Positions 25,982-34,183 of a DNA stretch of 64,000 nucleotides are shown here, piece by piece. The position numbers and the translations under genes were made by a program. This DNA is from Flavobacterium piscinae (GTDB lineage Bacteria; Bacteroidota; Bacteroidia; Flavobacteriales; Flavobacteriaceae), in assembly GCF_004122145.1 (NCBI RefSeq), contig NZ_SBKQ01000011.1, positions 1 to 64,000 of the forward strand. The letters are read 5' to 3'. Within the stretch, counting starts at the first letter, position 1. Each line of letters starts with the position of its first letter. The notes under the pieces were generated by a model, which worked only from the letters and a program-made list of their open reading frames with translations, made no database searches and was not told the origin of the DNA.

Positions 25982-26012
25982 CAGAGATCGTTCATTGAAC
26001 GATCTCTTTTTT
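25982..26012 (+). terminator. Strong terminator of the AIPR-like gene
   Basis: Perfect 11-bp stem AGAGATCGTTC/GAACGATCTCT with a 3-base loop and seven T. Confidence 0.88.
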
Positions 26013-26206
26013 TAAAAAAATATTATTTTGAAAAGGTATAATAAAAATTGATCAAAATCATTGAGACTATTATCCATAAACATTCAAATTTTAAACTTAT
26101 AAATTCTTAAAATCTCCTCTAGTTTCAAATTTTAATCAAAATAAAATTACATTAAAATTCATTCTCATAGAAACCAATTCGAATCATTTTTTAAAACAAT
26201 AATCCC

Positions 26207-26214
26207 TACTTTTG
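26207..26214 (+). promoter_or_regulatory. Candidate -7 box of the membrane hydrolase gene
   Basis: TACTTTTG followed by CA. The ATG at 26230 is only 16 bp downstream, giving a very short leader and ruling out the TTG at 26212 as the start. Confidence 0.6.
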
Positions 26215-26229
26215 CACAAACTTTCCAAA

Positions 26230-27234
26230 ATGGATTCACTCAGTCAAATCGTTCTCGGAGCCGCAGTGGGCAATCAAGTGTTGGGCAAAAAGATAGGCAA
26301 CAAAGCTATTCTTTACGGTGCCATTGTGGGAACCATTCCCGATTTGGATGTAGTGTACGGAAAGTTTTTAGATCCGCTAACGGCAACCGATATTCACCGT
26401 GGGTTTAGTCATTCGGTGGTGTTTTTTCTGTTGCTGTCACCCATTTTAGGATGGATTTTTCAAAAACTGGAACATAAAAATAATGTCCGTTTTAATGAAG
26501 CGACGGTGTTTGCTTATTTGGGTTTGCAAACGCATGCGTTGTTGGATTGGTTTACCACGTGGGGAACGCAATTGCTTTGGCCCTTGGAAACCCGGTTTTC
26601 GTTGCAATCCATTTTTGTGATTGATCCGTTGTATACGATGCCGTTTTTGTTTTTCCTGATTCTTTCGATGAAGAAAAAGAAAGACAATCCCAAACGACTA
26701 TTTTGGAACCAAACCGGATTAATCGTGAGTACTTCGTATTTGCTTTTCACGCTTTTCGTGCAATCAATCGTCACAAATAAATTTGAAAAGCAATTGAACG
26801 AAAATCAAATTTCCTACCAAGAAATAGTGGTCAAACCATCGCCATTCAACATCATTTTATGGACGACCAATGTAAAAGTTGAGAAAGGCTATATGATTGG
26901 TGATTATTCTTTTTTTGACACCCAACCGATTCAATTTCAGTACATTCCTATGCAAAAAGAATGGATTGCTCCGATAGAAGAAGAGCCTGTTATTCAGCAA
27001 TTAAAACGCATTTCGGAAGGATGGTACTGCATTACAAAAAAGGAAAACCAATTACTTTTTAATGACTTGCGATTTGGGGTGATGAATGCGGATTCAACCG
27101 ATTTTCAATTTTCATTCAGTTATGCTATCAAAGAGCAAAACGGTTTGTATTCCGCAAGTGAGTTGCCGAATAAAAACCGAGCTCAGGCGGAAAAGTTGTT
27201 AAAAAAACTTTGGGTGAGGATGTGGGGGAATTAA
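26230..27234 (+). CDS. Membrane-bound metal-dependent hydrolase, YdjM/DUF457 type
   Basis: A 334-residue membrane protein. The family signature is clear: MDSLSQIVLGAAVGNQVLG at the start, GTIPDLDVVYG near residues 37-47, and HRGFSHSVVFFLLLSP near 58-73, which hold the Asp and His metal ligands. Four to five membrane helices occupy residues 1-190, and a soluble tail of about 140 residues follows. The substrate is unknown in most members. It is convergent with, and overlaps by 4 bp, the alpha/beta hydrolase gene at 27231. Confidence 0.85.
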   Translation: MDSLSQIVLGAAVGNQVLGKKIGNKAILYGAIVGTIPDLDVVYGKFLDPLTATDIHRGFSHSVVFFLLLSPILGWIFQKLEHKNNVRFNEATVFAYLGLQTHALLDWFTTWGTQLLWPLETRFSLQSIFVIDPLYTMPFLFFLILSMKKKKDNPKRLFWNQTGLIVSTSYLLFTLFVQSIVTNKFEKQLNENQISYQEIVVKPSPFNIILWTTNVKVEKGYMIGDYSFFDTQPIQFQYIPMQKEWIAPIEEEPVIQQLKRISEGWYCITKKENQLLFNDLRFGVMNADSTDFQFSFSYAIKEQNGLYSASELPNKNRAQAEKLLKKLWVRMWGN

Positions 27235-28190
27235 GGTTGTAGTTTTTTAGATAAAAATTCTGAAATATCATGCGTCCATTCATCTTTATACTTTATCAAA
27301 TAGTTTTCATGTCCTGCATTCTCATAAATTTTTAATTCTTTTTGGCCTTTTAAGTTTAAGAAAATTTCATCAATTTCTTCCAAACTAACTTTTTTGTCTA
27401 TCTTTCCGTGCATTAAGAGGGTCGGAATAGTAATGTTTTTGGAATAGTCAGTTGAATTATGTCCAAATCCCCAAAATCCATTTTGAATTCCTCCCCAAAA
27501 AACTAAAAGTCCGGCCATTGGAAATGTTGGTACATTCATCGATTCAAATCTTGCTCCAACTGTTTTATACATTGAGCCAAATGGACATTCGATGATAATT
27601 CCTTTGGGTTTAATTTCAAAGTCGCTAATCGCTTTCATAATAGCAACAGCTCCCATTGAGGTTCCAAAAAGGAAAATATTTTTTTCACCGATTTGCTTTA
27701 CATATTCATAACTCGATTTAACTTGTTCGGCTTCTAAAAAACCAATTGTTGTTTGATTTCCTTCTGAGCCACCTGAACCCATAAAATCAACTAAAAATGT
27801 ATTGAAACCTAAGTCTCTGAAAACTTCAGCTTTGTCTAACATGGATGATTTATTTCCTCCATAACCATGGAAAAGTATAATTGTTCCTTTTGAATGTGAT
27901 GTTTTGATATCCCAACATTCTATTTCTTTATTGCTTTGAATATAAATTGTTTCAAAAGTTATTGAAGGTTTTTTTTTATTAATGGGTTTTGGATTATTTA
28001 CTCCAAATAGTATAGTTGAAATTTTCTCAATAGTAGAAAGTTTTGCCGGAGTTTTTGTTTTTTCGGATTTACTTTCAGCAAAGTGAGTGAATTTATAAGA
28101 ATGAAAAATTGCGATAACGTTCATTAAAATGAAAAGTATTACAAATGTCCAAACTAGTTTCTTTATTATTTTATGCTTTATCAATTGCAT
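27231..28190 (-). CDS. Alpha/beta hydrolase with N-terminal membrane anchor
   Basis: A 319-residue protein with one N-terminal membrane helix (about 12-30) and a periplasmic or membrane-bound alpha/beta hydrolase domain. It has the oxyanion motif LFHGYGGNKSS near residues 103-113, the nucleophile motif GTSMGAVA near 176-183, the acid in MHGKIDKKVS, and the His in NAGHENYL near the C-terminus. It resembles BAAT/DUF-type or prolyl-oligopeptidase-like hydrolases, with the substrate unknown. It runs in a minus-strand row with the NTF2-like, 50-aa and DUF1543 genes. Confidence 0.82.
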   Translation of the reverse strand: MQLIKHKIIKKLVWTFVILFILMNVIAIFHSYKFTHFAESKSEKTKTPAKLSTIEKISTILFGVNNPKPINKKKPSITFETIYIQSNKEIECWDIKTSHSKGTIILFHGYGGNKSSMLDKAEVFRDLGFNTFLVDFMGSGGSEGNQTTIGFLEAEQVKSSYEYVKQIGEKNIFLFGTSMGAVAIMKAISDFEIKPKGIIIECPFGSMYKTVGARFESMNVPTFPMAGLLVFWGGIQNGFWGFGHNSTDYSKNITIPTLLMHGKIDKKVSLEEIDEIFLNLKGQKELKIYENAGHENYLIKYKDEWTHDISEFLSKKLQP

Positions 28191-28195
28191 TGAGT

Positions 28196-28612
28196 TTACT
28201 GCATAAATCGCACCTCACTAATTTTCCCATCCGTAATCGTATACACCGCAATCGCATATATTTTGGGTTGCGATTTCATAACAACCACTTCTTCATGGTC
28301 GATGACTTTGTTGTTTAACACGATTCGGTTAACTAATTTACAATGCAAATCAGGTAATCGGTTGAACATGGAAGTATATTCTTCTCTCATTTTTGCTTTT
28401 CCTTCGTACAAAAGCTGATCGGGAAAAGCATAGACTTTTACATTTTCGCTATACGGTTTCAAAAAGGCTTCGATGTCACGTTTGTTATAGGCATCCAATT
28501 GTTCTTGGGCTAGGGAAGTAGCTTCTTGTTCGATGGTCGATTTGTCTTGGGCTATACAGAATGAAATATTGAAAAATGCGAGAGCAATCAAAAGTAAATT
28601 TTTCATATTCAT
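28196..28612 (-). CDS. Secreted NTF2-like (SnoaL-type) protein
   Basis: A 138-residue protein with a Sec signal peptide (MKNLLLIALAFFNISFCIAQ, starting at the first or third residue) and a compact NTF2-like fold. The segments LAQEQLDAYNKRDIEAFLKPYSENVKVY and YEGKAKMREEY (each a short part of the fold) are typical of SnoaL-like ketosteroid-isomerase relatives. It is probably periplasmic and may bind a small hydrophobic ligand. The stop codon is 6 bp before the next hydrolase gene, so the two form an operon. Confidence 0.8.
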   Translation of the reverse strand: MNMKNLLLIALAFFNISFCIAQDKSTIEQEATSLAQEQLDAYNKRDIEAFLKPYSENVKVYAFPDQLLYEGKAKMREEYTSMFNRLPDLHCKLVNRIVLNNKVIDHEEVVVMKSQPKIYAIAVYTITDGKISEVRFMQ

Positions 28613-28619
28613 GGTTTAA

Positions 28620-28772
28620 TTAGTTTTTTGTTTCTTTTTCATCACTATTAAACTTCCGCACAATCGCCTTCAACTTCTCTTTTCTCGCCATTTCTTTCTC
28701 CTTCTTCTTGGCTTGCTCTTTATGCAATTTGTCGTTGTGAATTTTGATGTTTTTTGGATTATTTCTACCCAT
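28620..28772 (-). CDS. Small highly basic protein (50 aa)
   Basis: A 50-residue frame starting MGRNNPKNIKIHNDKLHKEQ and continuing with a Lys/Glu-rich helix (AKKKEKEMARKEKLKAIV). Its ATG overlaps the stop codon of the DUF1543 gene by 8 bp, an arrangement for coupled translation, and the next gene starts 8 bp after its stop. It is probably a real operon member that length filters would miss. The composition suggests a nucleic-acid-binding or ribosome-associated peptide, but that is a guess. Confidence 0.65.
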   Translation of the reverse strand: MGRNNPKNIKIHNDKLHKEQAKKKEKEMARKEKLKAIVRKFNSDEKETKN

Positions 28773-29337
28773 CTTTCAGTAATTTATCAATTTTCACATA
28801 CCCAATTTCGAGAACATCTTCCTGATTGGATGCTGATTTAGAAATGTTCAACTGGAATTTTTCTTTAAATTGTGGGGATAAAATATCTTCAATTTCATAA
28901 ATGTCATCCACATCTACGCCGTATTTATCATCAATGTGCGAAGTAGCTCCTTTAAAACCGCAATGTTTGTAAAACGAAGTGGCTTTTGCTTTTTTAATGG
29001 CCTCGGCTTTGTTTTGAGCAACGGTGAGCACCTTATAATGGTATTCTTCAAATTCATTTTCTTTGTATCCGCCTAAATTGAGGAAAAATAATTTTTCGGT
29101 GTTGCGAACATTTTTCTCCCGTGAAACAACTTCAATTGTATAACCATCCACGCAAGTTACTTTTCGCCAAGCATCAATGTGAATTCTTCCTTTTGCTTCC
29201 GGCCAAAAGGCTTTCATATCGGGAACTAAAGCCTTTAAACTTTCGCCAATACCAAAAAAGATATCGTGTTGTTCGGTCAATCGTCCGGGTGGAGTAGCTC
29301 CCAGCATCACCATAAAAAGGGTTTGATTTTCTTCCAT
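28765..29337 (-). CDS. DUF1543 family protein
   Basis: A 190-residue soluble protein with two related halves, as is usual for DUF1543. The first half has LFMVMLGATPPGRLTEQHDI and FWPEAKGRIHIDAWRKV. The second has FFLNLGGYKENEFEEYHYK, KAEAIKKAKATSFYKH and SHIDDKYGVDVDDIYEI. The function is unknown. It leads a minus-strand operon with the 50-aa protein, the NTF2-like protein and the hydrolase. Confidence 0.85.
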   Translation of the reverse strand: MEENQTLFMVMLGATPPGRLTEQHDIFFGIGESLKALVPDMKAFWPEAKGRIHIDAWRKVTCVDGYTIEVVSREKNVRNTEKLFFLNLGGYKENEFEEYHYKVLTVAQNKAEAIKKAKATSFYKHCGFKGATSHIDDKYGVDVDDIYEIEDILSPQFKEKFQLNISKSASNQEDVLEIGYVKIDKLLKDG

Positions 29338-29385
29338 TTTTCAAAAGTAAGAAAAATAAAATTAGGGCAAATCACTCAAAAAAGA

Positions 29386-29393
29386 TAACTTTG
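29386..29393 (+). promoter_or_regulatory. Candidate -7 box of the lipoprotein gene
   Basis: TAACTTTG, followed by about 50 bp of leader before the ATG at 29445. Confidence 0.5.
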
Positions 29394-29444
29394 GCATGAG
29401 TATTGGATAGAACAAACTATCATTAATCATTAAAAAATAGACGT

Positions 29445-29960
29445 ATGAAAAAAATTACATTCATTTTAGTGTTAATCGGGATGATAACATTACAAAGTTG
29501 CGAAGGACCGGAAGGACCTCCGGGAAGAGATGGCTTTACCGTTGAAGCAGAAGTTATCGAAGTAGGAAACGTTAACTTTACCCCACAAAATAATTTTGAG
29601 TTTCAAATCTTTTTAAATCCTCCCATCTTACCGGCAGATAAAATTTTAATTTATCGATTAATCGATGTAGATGGCGGACAAGATGTTTGGAAATTATGTC
29701 CGGAATATGTGTTTTTTAATGACGGTACATTAAGCCATGCTTACAATTATGATTTTACACGTTCAGATGTACTATTTTATATGGAAGGATTTGATTTAGC
29801 CGGACTTTCGCCGGCGGTTCGCACTAATCAAATTTTTAGAGTGGTCATCATTCCGGGTTATGGTTCGAACTTTAGAATGGATTTTAGCAATTATGACCAA
29901 GTGATGGCAATGTTAGGACTTTCAGAAGCGAATGTAAAGCCGATTGAAGCTCGTCAATAA
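29445..29960 (+). CDS. Lipoprotein with short collagen-like segment
   Basis: A 171-residue lipoprotein. Signal MKKITFILVLIGMITLQSC is followed at once by a mini collagen-like stretch of Gly-x-y triplets (EGPEGPPGRDG) and then a beta-rich domain with no recognised family. Such lipoproteins are common in Flavobacterium and their function is unknown. The gene stands alone between its own -7 box and a strong terminator at 29989. It probably lies on the cell surface or inner leaflet of the outer membrane; no sorting signal decides which. Confidence 0.75.
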   Translation: MKKITFILVLIGMITLQSCEGPEGPPGRDGFTVEAEVIEVGNVNFTPQNNFEFQIFLNPPILPADKILIYRLIDVDGGQDVWKLCPEYVFFNDGTLSHAYNYDFTRSDVLFYMEGFDLAGLSPAVRTNQIFRVVIIPGYGSNFRMDFSNYDQVMAMLGLSEANVKPIEARQ

Positions 29961-29988
29961 ATTCTGAATAAATTTTAAATAAATTTTA

Positions 29989-30014
29989 AAAGGTCTTCCC
30001 AAAGACCTTTTTTT
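29989..30014 (+). terminator. Terminator after the collagen-like lipoprotein gene
   Basis: Stem AAAGGTCTT/AAGACCTTT, 4-base loop, and an uninterrupted T run. Confidence 0.85.
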
Positions 30015-30058
30015 GTGCGTTTAATTTGTCTAATTTCGCAGCACTTTTAAATGCAATT

Positions 30059-30994
30059 ATGGATTATCTTTTTATCATTCTTGGGTTGGTATTTTTAGTT
30101 TTAGGTGGTGATTGGTTGCTCAAATCGGCTGTGGGTATGTCGCTTCGTCTGAATGTATCCAAAATAGTTATCGGGATGACAGTAGTTTCGTTTGCCACGT
30201 CTGCACCGGAATTGATTGTGAGTGTCAAATCGGCTATGGCCGGTTTCCCCGATATTGCACTTGGAAACGTAGTAGGGTCTAATATTGCCAATATCGGATT
30301 AATCCTTGGCATCGTGATGATAATCAGTAAAATGAAGGTCGATGAATCGTTCTTTAAAACCGATTGGCCTGCCATGATAGTTTCTTCTTTATTGCTCTAC
30401 GGAATGCTTCTTTTTGATGGACAGGTCAGTAGAATAGACGGAATAATTTTGTTTGTTTTATTAATTGCTTTTGTTGTTTATCTCATCAAATCACAAAAAA
30501 ATAAAAACCAAGAAATCGAAATTCCCCTCGAAGAAACCATGAAAATGTATCAAGTAGTTGGGTTTCTAGTCATTGGTGGAGCTGCTTTGTACGGAGGTTC
30601 AGAGTTGTTAATCAAAGGAGCGGTTAATGTGGCTCAAACGTTTGGTGTTTCAGATCGAGTAATCGCGGTTACTGTGGTAGCCATCGGAACCAGCATACCG
30701 GAATTGGCTGCCTCACTTATTGCTGCCATCAAAAAAGAAAGTTCTATCTCCATTGGAAACGTAATTGGTTCAAATATTTTAAATATTCTCTCTGTACTTG
30801 GTCTCTCAGCCATCATCCATCCGATTAAATTAGTAGACAATCGCTTACTTAGCTTCGATATCTTATGGATGTTAGGTTTTGCGTTTATTTTATTGCCTTT
30901 GGTTTACCTGCCACAAAAGGGTTTTCTTGACCGCAAAGCCGGTATAATTTTATTGGCAAGTTATATTTTGTTTGTCTATCTCACATTCGCTTAG
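30059..30994 (+). CDS. Calcium/sodium antiporter (CaCA family)
   Basis: A 311-residue inner-membrane exchanger with about ten membrane helices in two inverted halves. Each half has the ion-binding alpha repeat: VSFATSAPELIVSV near residues 50-63 and AIGTSIPELAASLIAA near 208-223. The start is set at 30059 (MDYLFIILGLVF), since the longer frame adds an unlike segment that would overlap the promoter area. It would expel Ca2+ using the Na+ or H+ gradient. A long-form dispersed repeat begins 6 bp after the stop codon. Confidence 0.9.
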   Translation: MDYLFIILGLVFLVLGGDWLLKSAVGMSLRLNVSKIVIGMTVVSFATSAPELIVSVKSAMAGFPDIALGNVVGSNIANIGLILGIVMIISKMKVDESFFKTDWPAMIVSSLLLYGMLLFDGQVSRIDGIILFVLLIAFVVYLIKSQKNKNQEIEIPLEETMKMYQVVGFLVIGGAALYGGSELLIKGAVNVAQTFGVSDRVIAVTVVAIGTSIPELAASLIAAIKKESSISIGNVIGSNILNILSVLGLSAIIHPIKLVDNRLLSFDILWMLGFAFILLPLVYLPQKGFLDRKAGIILLASYILFVYLTFA

Positions 30995-31000
30995 TTTTCA

Positions 31001-31142
31001 GGAGCTCATCCAGCTATCCGCTATAACTCCTCGGCCTAAAAACTATTTTTTCTAAGTCTTTTTTGTGGCTTCCGTTGGTCGCCCCAAAAAGCCAAGAAAA
31101 AGTAGCTTTTAGTCCTGCGGGGTTTCCACTGCTATCCGGGCT
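31001..31142 (+). repeat. Dispersed structured repeat, long form, copy B2
   Basis: About 142 bp, homologous to copies at 3971 and 63735. It contains CAGCTATCCGCTATAACTCC at its left end, a hairpin around the loop TTCCGTTGGTC with arms about 31041-31068 and 31081-31108, and GGTTTCCACTGCTATCCGGG at its right end. The stem bases next to the loop are GTGGC/GCCCC here but GAGC/GCTC in B3, so pairing is kept while sequence changes. Confidence 0.8.
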
Positions 31143-31144
31143 AG

Positions 31145-31355
31145 GGAAGCAGTGGTCAGTTTGCAGTGGTCAGTTTTCAGTCGCAGTCATCAGTCTCAGT
31201 TTTCAGTCTCAGTCTCAGTTTCCAATTTCAAGTCAATCATTTCAAGTTTTCAAAAGCTTTGTGCCTTTAATTCTTCGCAGCAAAATAAGTCGAAGTTTTC
31301 AAACAACCTTGTCATCCTGACGCATTAAGAATCTCACCAACTCAGCCTCTCAGCA
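31145..31355. repeat. Low-complexity CAGTC/CTCAG tract
   Basis: The DNA after repeat B2 is made of short variants of CAGTGGTCAGTTTT and CAGTCTCAGT (31145-31220), and then CTCAG units (31332-31366). The gap 30995-31518 (524 bp) therefore holds repeat B2, this tract, AT-rich DNA and the glnN promoter, with no supported gene. Confidence 0.6.
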
Positions 31356-31447
31356 ACTCAGAACTGCCATTTCCTCAAAAAAACCTCCCCATTAATCGAT
31401 AATTTTTACATTTTATAGATTTTACCCCTAAAAAAATAGGGGTATGA

Positions 31448-31477
31448 TTGTTTTGAAATAAATTTTAAATATATTTG
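31448..31477 (+). promoter_or_regulatory. Promoter of glnN
   Basis: -33 TTG at 31448-31450, 19 bp spacer, -7 TATATTTG at 31470-31477 followed by CA. The leader to the ATG is about 35 nt. Confidence 0.7.
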
Positions 31478-31518
31478 CACCGTAAAATAATATGGTTAAA
31501 CCTTAAAAAAACAATTTT

Positions 31519-33708
31519 ATGTCAACTTTACGTTTCCAAGCATTAAACGATGCATCAAACAGAAAACCTGTAAAATTTGATGAATCCGGTAGAAAATCTG
31601 AACTTTTCGGTTCTAATGTGTTCAATGACAAAGCTATGCGTCAGTACCTTACTGCCGATGCTTACAAAGGAGTAAAAGATGCCGTGCAGCACGGAACAAA
31701 AATCGACAGAAAATTAGCCGATTACATTGCTTTAGGAATGAAAGAATGGGCATTGTCAAAAGGAGTAACACATTATACGCACTGGTTTCAACCACTTACC
31801 GGTTCTACCGCAGAAAAGCACGATGCTTTTTTTGAAACATCTTATGACGGTTCAGACCCGGTAGAAAAATTCGGTGGCGGACAATTAGTGCAACAAGAAC
31901 CGGATGCTTCTTCTTTCCCAAATGGCGGAATTAGAAATACTTTCGAAGCTCGTGGTTATACAGCATGGGACCCAACTTCACCGGCATTTATCTTCGGAAC
32001 AACTTTGTGTATTCCAACGGTTTTCATTTCATATACCGGGGAAGCATTGGATTATAAAACACCTTTATTAAGAGCTCTGAATTCAGTTGACGAAGCGGCT
32101 ACTGAAGTATGTAAATATTTCGATAAAAACGTTAAAAAAGTAACCGCCACTTTAGGTTGGGAACAAGAATATTTTTTGGTGGATTCAGCTTTAGCCAATT
32201 CGCGTCCAGATTTAATGTTAACAGGAAGAACATTACTTGGTCATACCTCTGCCAAAGGACAACAATTAGATGATCATTATTTCGGTTCAATACCTTCAAG
32301 AGCATTGGCTTACATGAGAGAATTGGAGGAAGAATGTATGTTATTAGGAATTCCTGTAAAAACACGTCACAACGAAGTAGCTCCCAACCAATTTGAGTTG
32401 GCTCCAATTTTTGAAGAGACTAACTTAGCGGTTGACCACAATTCATTGTTAATGGATGTGATGTCAAAAGTGGGCGAACGTCATGATTTTAAAGTTCTTT
32501 TCCATGAAAAACCTTTCAAAGGGGTAAACGGTTCTGGAAAACACAATAACTGGTCGATGGCTACCGATACCGGAGTAAATTTATTATCTCCCGGTAAAAC
32601 GCCAATGAGTAATTTACAATTCTTATCGTTCTTTATTAATACCATCAAAGCGGTTCAAGAATATGAAGAATTGTTGAGAGCTTCTATTGCTACAGCCAGT
32701 AATGACCACCGTTTAGGAGCAAATGAAGCCCCTCCGGCCATTATTTCTGTTTTCATTGGAGAACAATTAACCAAAGTCTTAGAGAATTTAGAAGGTGTTT
32801 CTAAAGGAAAACTTTCTCCGGAAGAAAAAACAGATTTGAAATTGAATGTAGTGGGTAAAATTCCGGATGTTATGTTAGATAACACTGATAGAAACAGAAC
32901 CTCACCTTTTGCGTTCACCGGAAATAAATTTGAATTTAGAGCGGTAGGTTCTTCTGCAAACTGTGCTAATGCGATGACAACATTGAATTCTATTGTTGCG
33001 AAGCAATTGAGAGATTTCAAAAAAGAAGTTGACGCTCTAATTGAGAAAAAAGATTTAAAGAAAGACGAAGCGATTTTCAATGTGTTGAGAGAATACATCA
33101 AAGGAACTAAAAATATCCTTTTTGAAGGGGACGGATATAGCGATGCTTGGGAAAAAGAAGCCAAAAAGCGTGGTTTGAGTAATCACAAAACAACTCCTGC
33201 CGCTTTAAAAGCAAAAGTTTCTAAAAAAGCATTGGAATTGTTTGAAGAATTAAACGTAATGAACCACGTTGAGGTGGAAGCTCGCTACGAAATTGAATTG
33301 GAAGAATACACAAAAAAAATCCAAATCGAAGGAAGAGTGTTGGGTGACATTGCCAGAAATCACGTAATTCCAACGGCTATTCGTTACCAAAATACATTGA
33401 TTGAAAATGTTCGCGGTTTAAAAGAAATCTTCGGAAAAGATTTTGAAAAAATAGCGAAAGAGCAAATTTCGTTAATCAAAGAAATTTCAGCTCACATCGA
33501 AGGAATTAATTCAAATGTAGAGGCAATGACCGAAGCTCGTAAAAAAGCAAATGCCTTAACCGATGCTCAAAAAATGGCAGAAATGTATTGTGACAAAGTG
33601 AAGCCATATTTTGAAATCATCAGAGAGCATTGCGATAAATTAGAACTTTTGGTTGACGACGAAATTTGGACGTTGACGAAATATAGAGAGTTGTTGTTTA
33701 CGAGATAA
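31519..33708 (+). CDS. glnN: Glutamine synthetase, type III
   Basis: A 729-residue enzyme that makes glutamine from glutamate and ammonia. Its length is that of GSIII, far longer than GSI. It has the GSIII catalytic segments: LGWEQEYFLVD near residues 213-223 (metal-binding Glu), NEVAPNQFELAPIFEE near 284-299, FKGVNGSGKHNNWSM near 339-353, and NRTSPFAFTGNKFEFRAVGS (metal and glutamate binding). GSIII is the main or only form in many Bacteroidota. It is monocistronic, with a strong promoter and a large palindrome downstream. Confidence 0.96.
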   Translation: MSTLRFQALNDASNRKPVKFDESGRKSELFGSNVFNDKAMRQYLTADAYKGVKDAVQHGTKIDRKLADYIALGMKEWALSKGVTHYTHWFQPLTGSTAEKHDAFFETSYDGSDPVEKFGGGQLVQQEPDASSFPNGGIRNTFEARGYTAWDPTSPAFIFGTTLCIPTVFISYTGEALDYKTPLLRALNSVDEAATEVCKYFDKNVKKVTATLGWEQEYFLVDSALANSRPDLMLTGRTLLGHTSAKGQQLDDHYFGSIPSRALAYMRELEEECMLLGIPVKTRHNEVAPNQFELAPIFEETNLAVDHNSLLMDVMSKVGERHDFKVLFHEKPFKGVNGSGKHNNWSMATDTGVNLLSPGKTPMSNLQFLSFFINTIKAVQEYEELLRASIATASNDHRLGANEAPPAIISVFIGEQLTKVLENLEGVSKGKLSPEEKTDLKLNVVGKIPDVMLDNTDRNRTSPFAFTGNKFEFRAVGSSANCANAMTTLNSIVAKQLRDFKKEVDALIEKKDLKKDEAIFNVLREYIKGTKNILFEGDGYSDAWEKEAKKRGLSNHKTTPAALKAKVSKKALELFEELNVMNHVEVEARYEIELEEYTKKIQIEGRVLGDIARNHVIPTAIRYQNTLIENVRGLKEIFGKDFEKIAKEQISLIKEISAHIEGINSNVEAMTEARKKANALTDAQKMAEMYCDKVKPYFEIIREHCDKLELLVDDEIWTLTKYRELLFTR

Positions 33709-33728
33709 ATTTCACTCCTTAAGAAGTA

Positions 33729-33785
33729 GCCACGAATTTCACTAATTACACCGAATTATTTGGTATAATTAGTTTAATTCGTGGC
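33729..33785. terminator. Large palindrome after glnN
   Basis: The 24-base arms 33729-33752 and 33762-33785 pair at 21 of 24 positions with a 9-base loop. The arm ends are GCCACGAATT/AATTCGTGGC. It is probably a terminator-like dispersed palindrome; a second hairpin of related type is at 8803-8847. Confidence 0.6.
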
Positions 33786-34100
33786 TATACTGTTTTATAA
33801 ATTTTTCAAATCTATTTGTGTTTTTGTGTCTTGACTTTTTTTAAGAAAAAGTAAATTTATTTTCTTAAAAAGTGACAATATTAAAATAATTTTATATTTT
33901 CGTATCGCTTTTGTAAACAAATGCTTGTTTTTAAAAAAAGCAGAATGCCCCAAGCATTAAAAAAATCTAGAAAATATAACCGTGGGAAGTATAGTGGTAT
34001 TTTAACAGTGAGTTTTCTGTGTTCAAAAATACTACATCAAAATCTTTTTTGATTTTGATCACAACAAAACTAAATTTCCAACAAATTAACACTAAAACGA

Positions 34101-34132
34101 GTGGGATAACGAAAGTTGTCCCACTTTTTTTT
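34101..34132 (+). terminator. Strong terminator with GAAA loop upstream of the OmpA operon
   Basis: Stem GTGGGATAAC/GTTGTCCCAC (one G-U pair) closed by a GAAA tetraloop and followed by eight T. It lies 52 bp before the first OmpA gene, with no gene ending before it. The 475-bp gap 33709-34183 otherwise holds the glnN palindrome and AT-rich DNA that could encode a small RNA or an attenuated leader. Confidence 0.75.
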
Positions 34133-34183
34133 ACTTTCATAAAATTAATTAATTGTATTTTCGTTATCCTTAAAAGGAATGAT

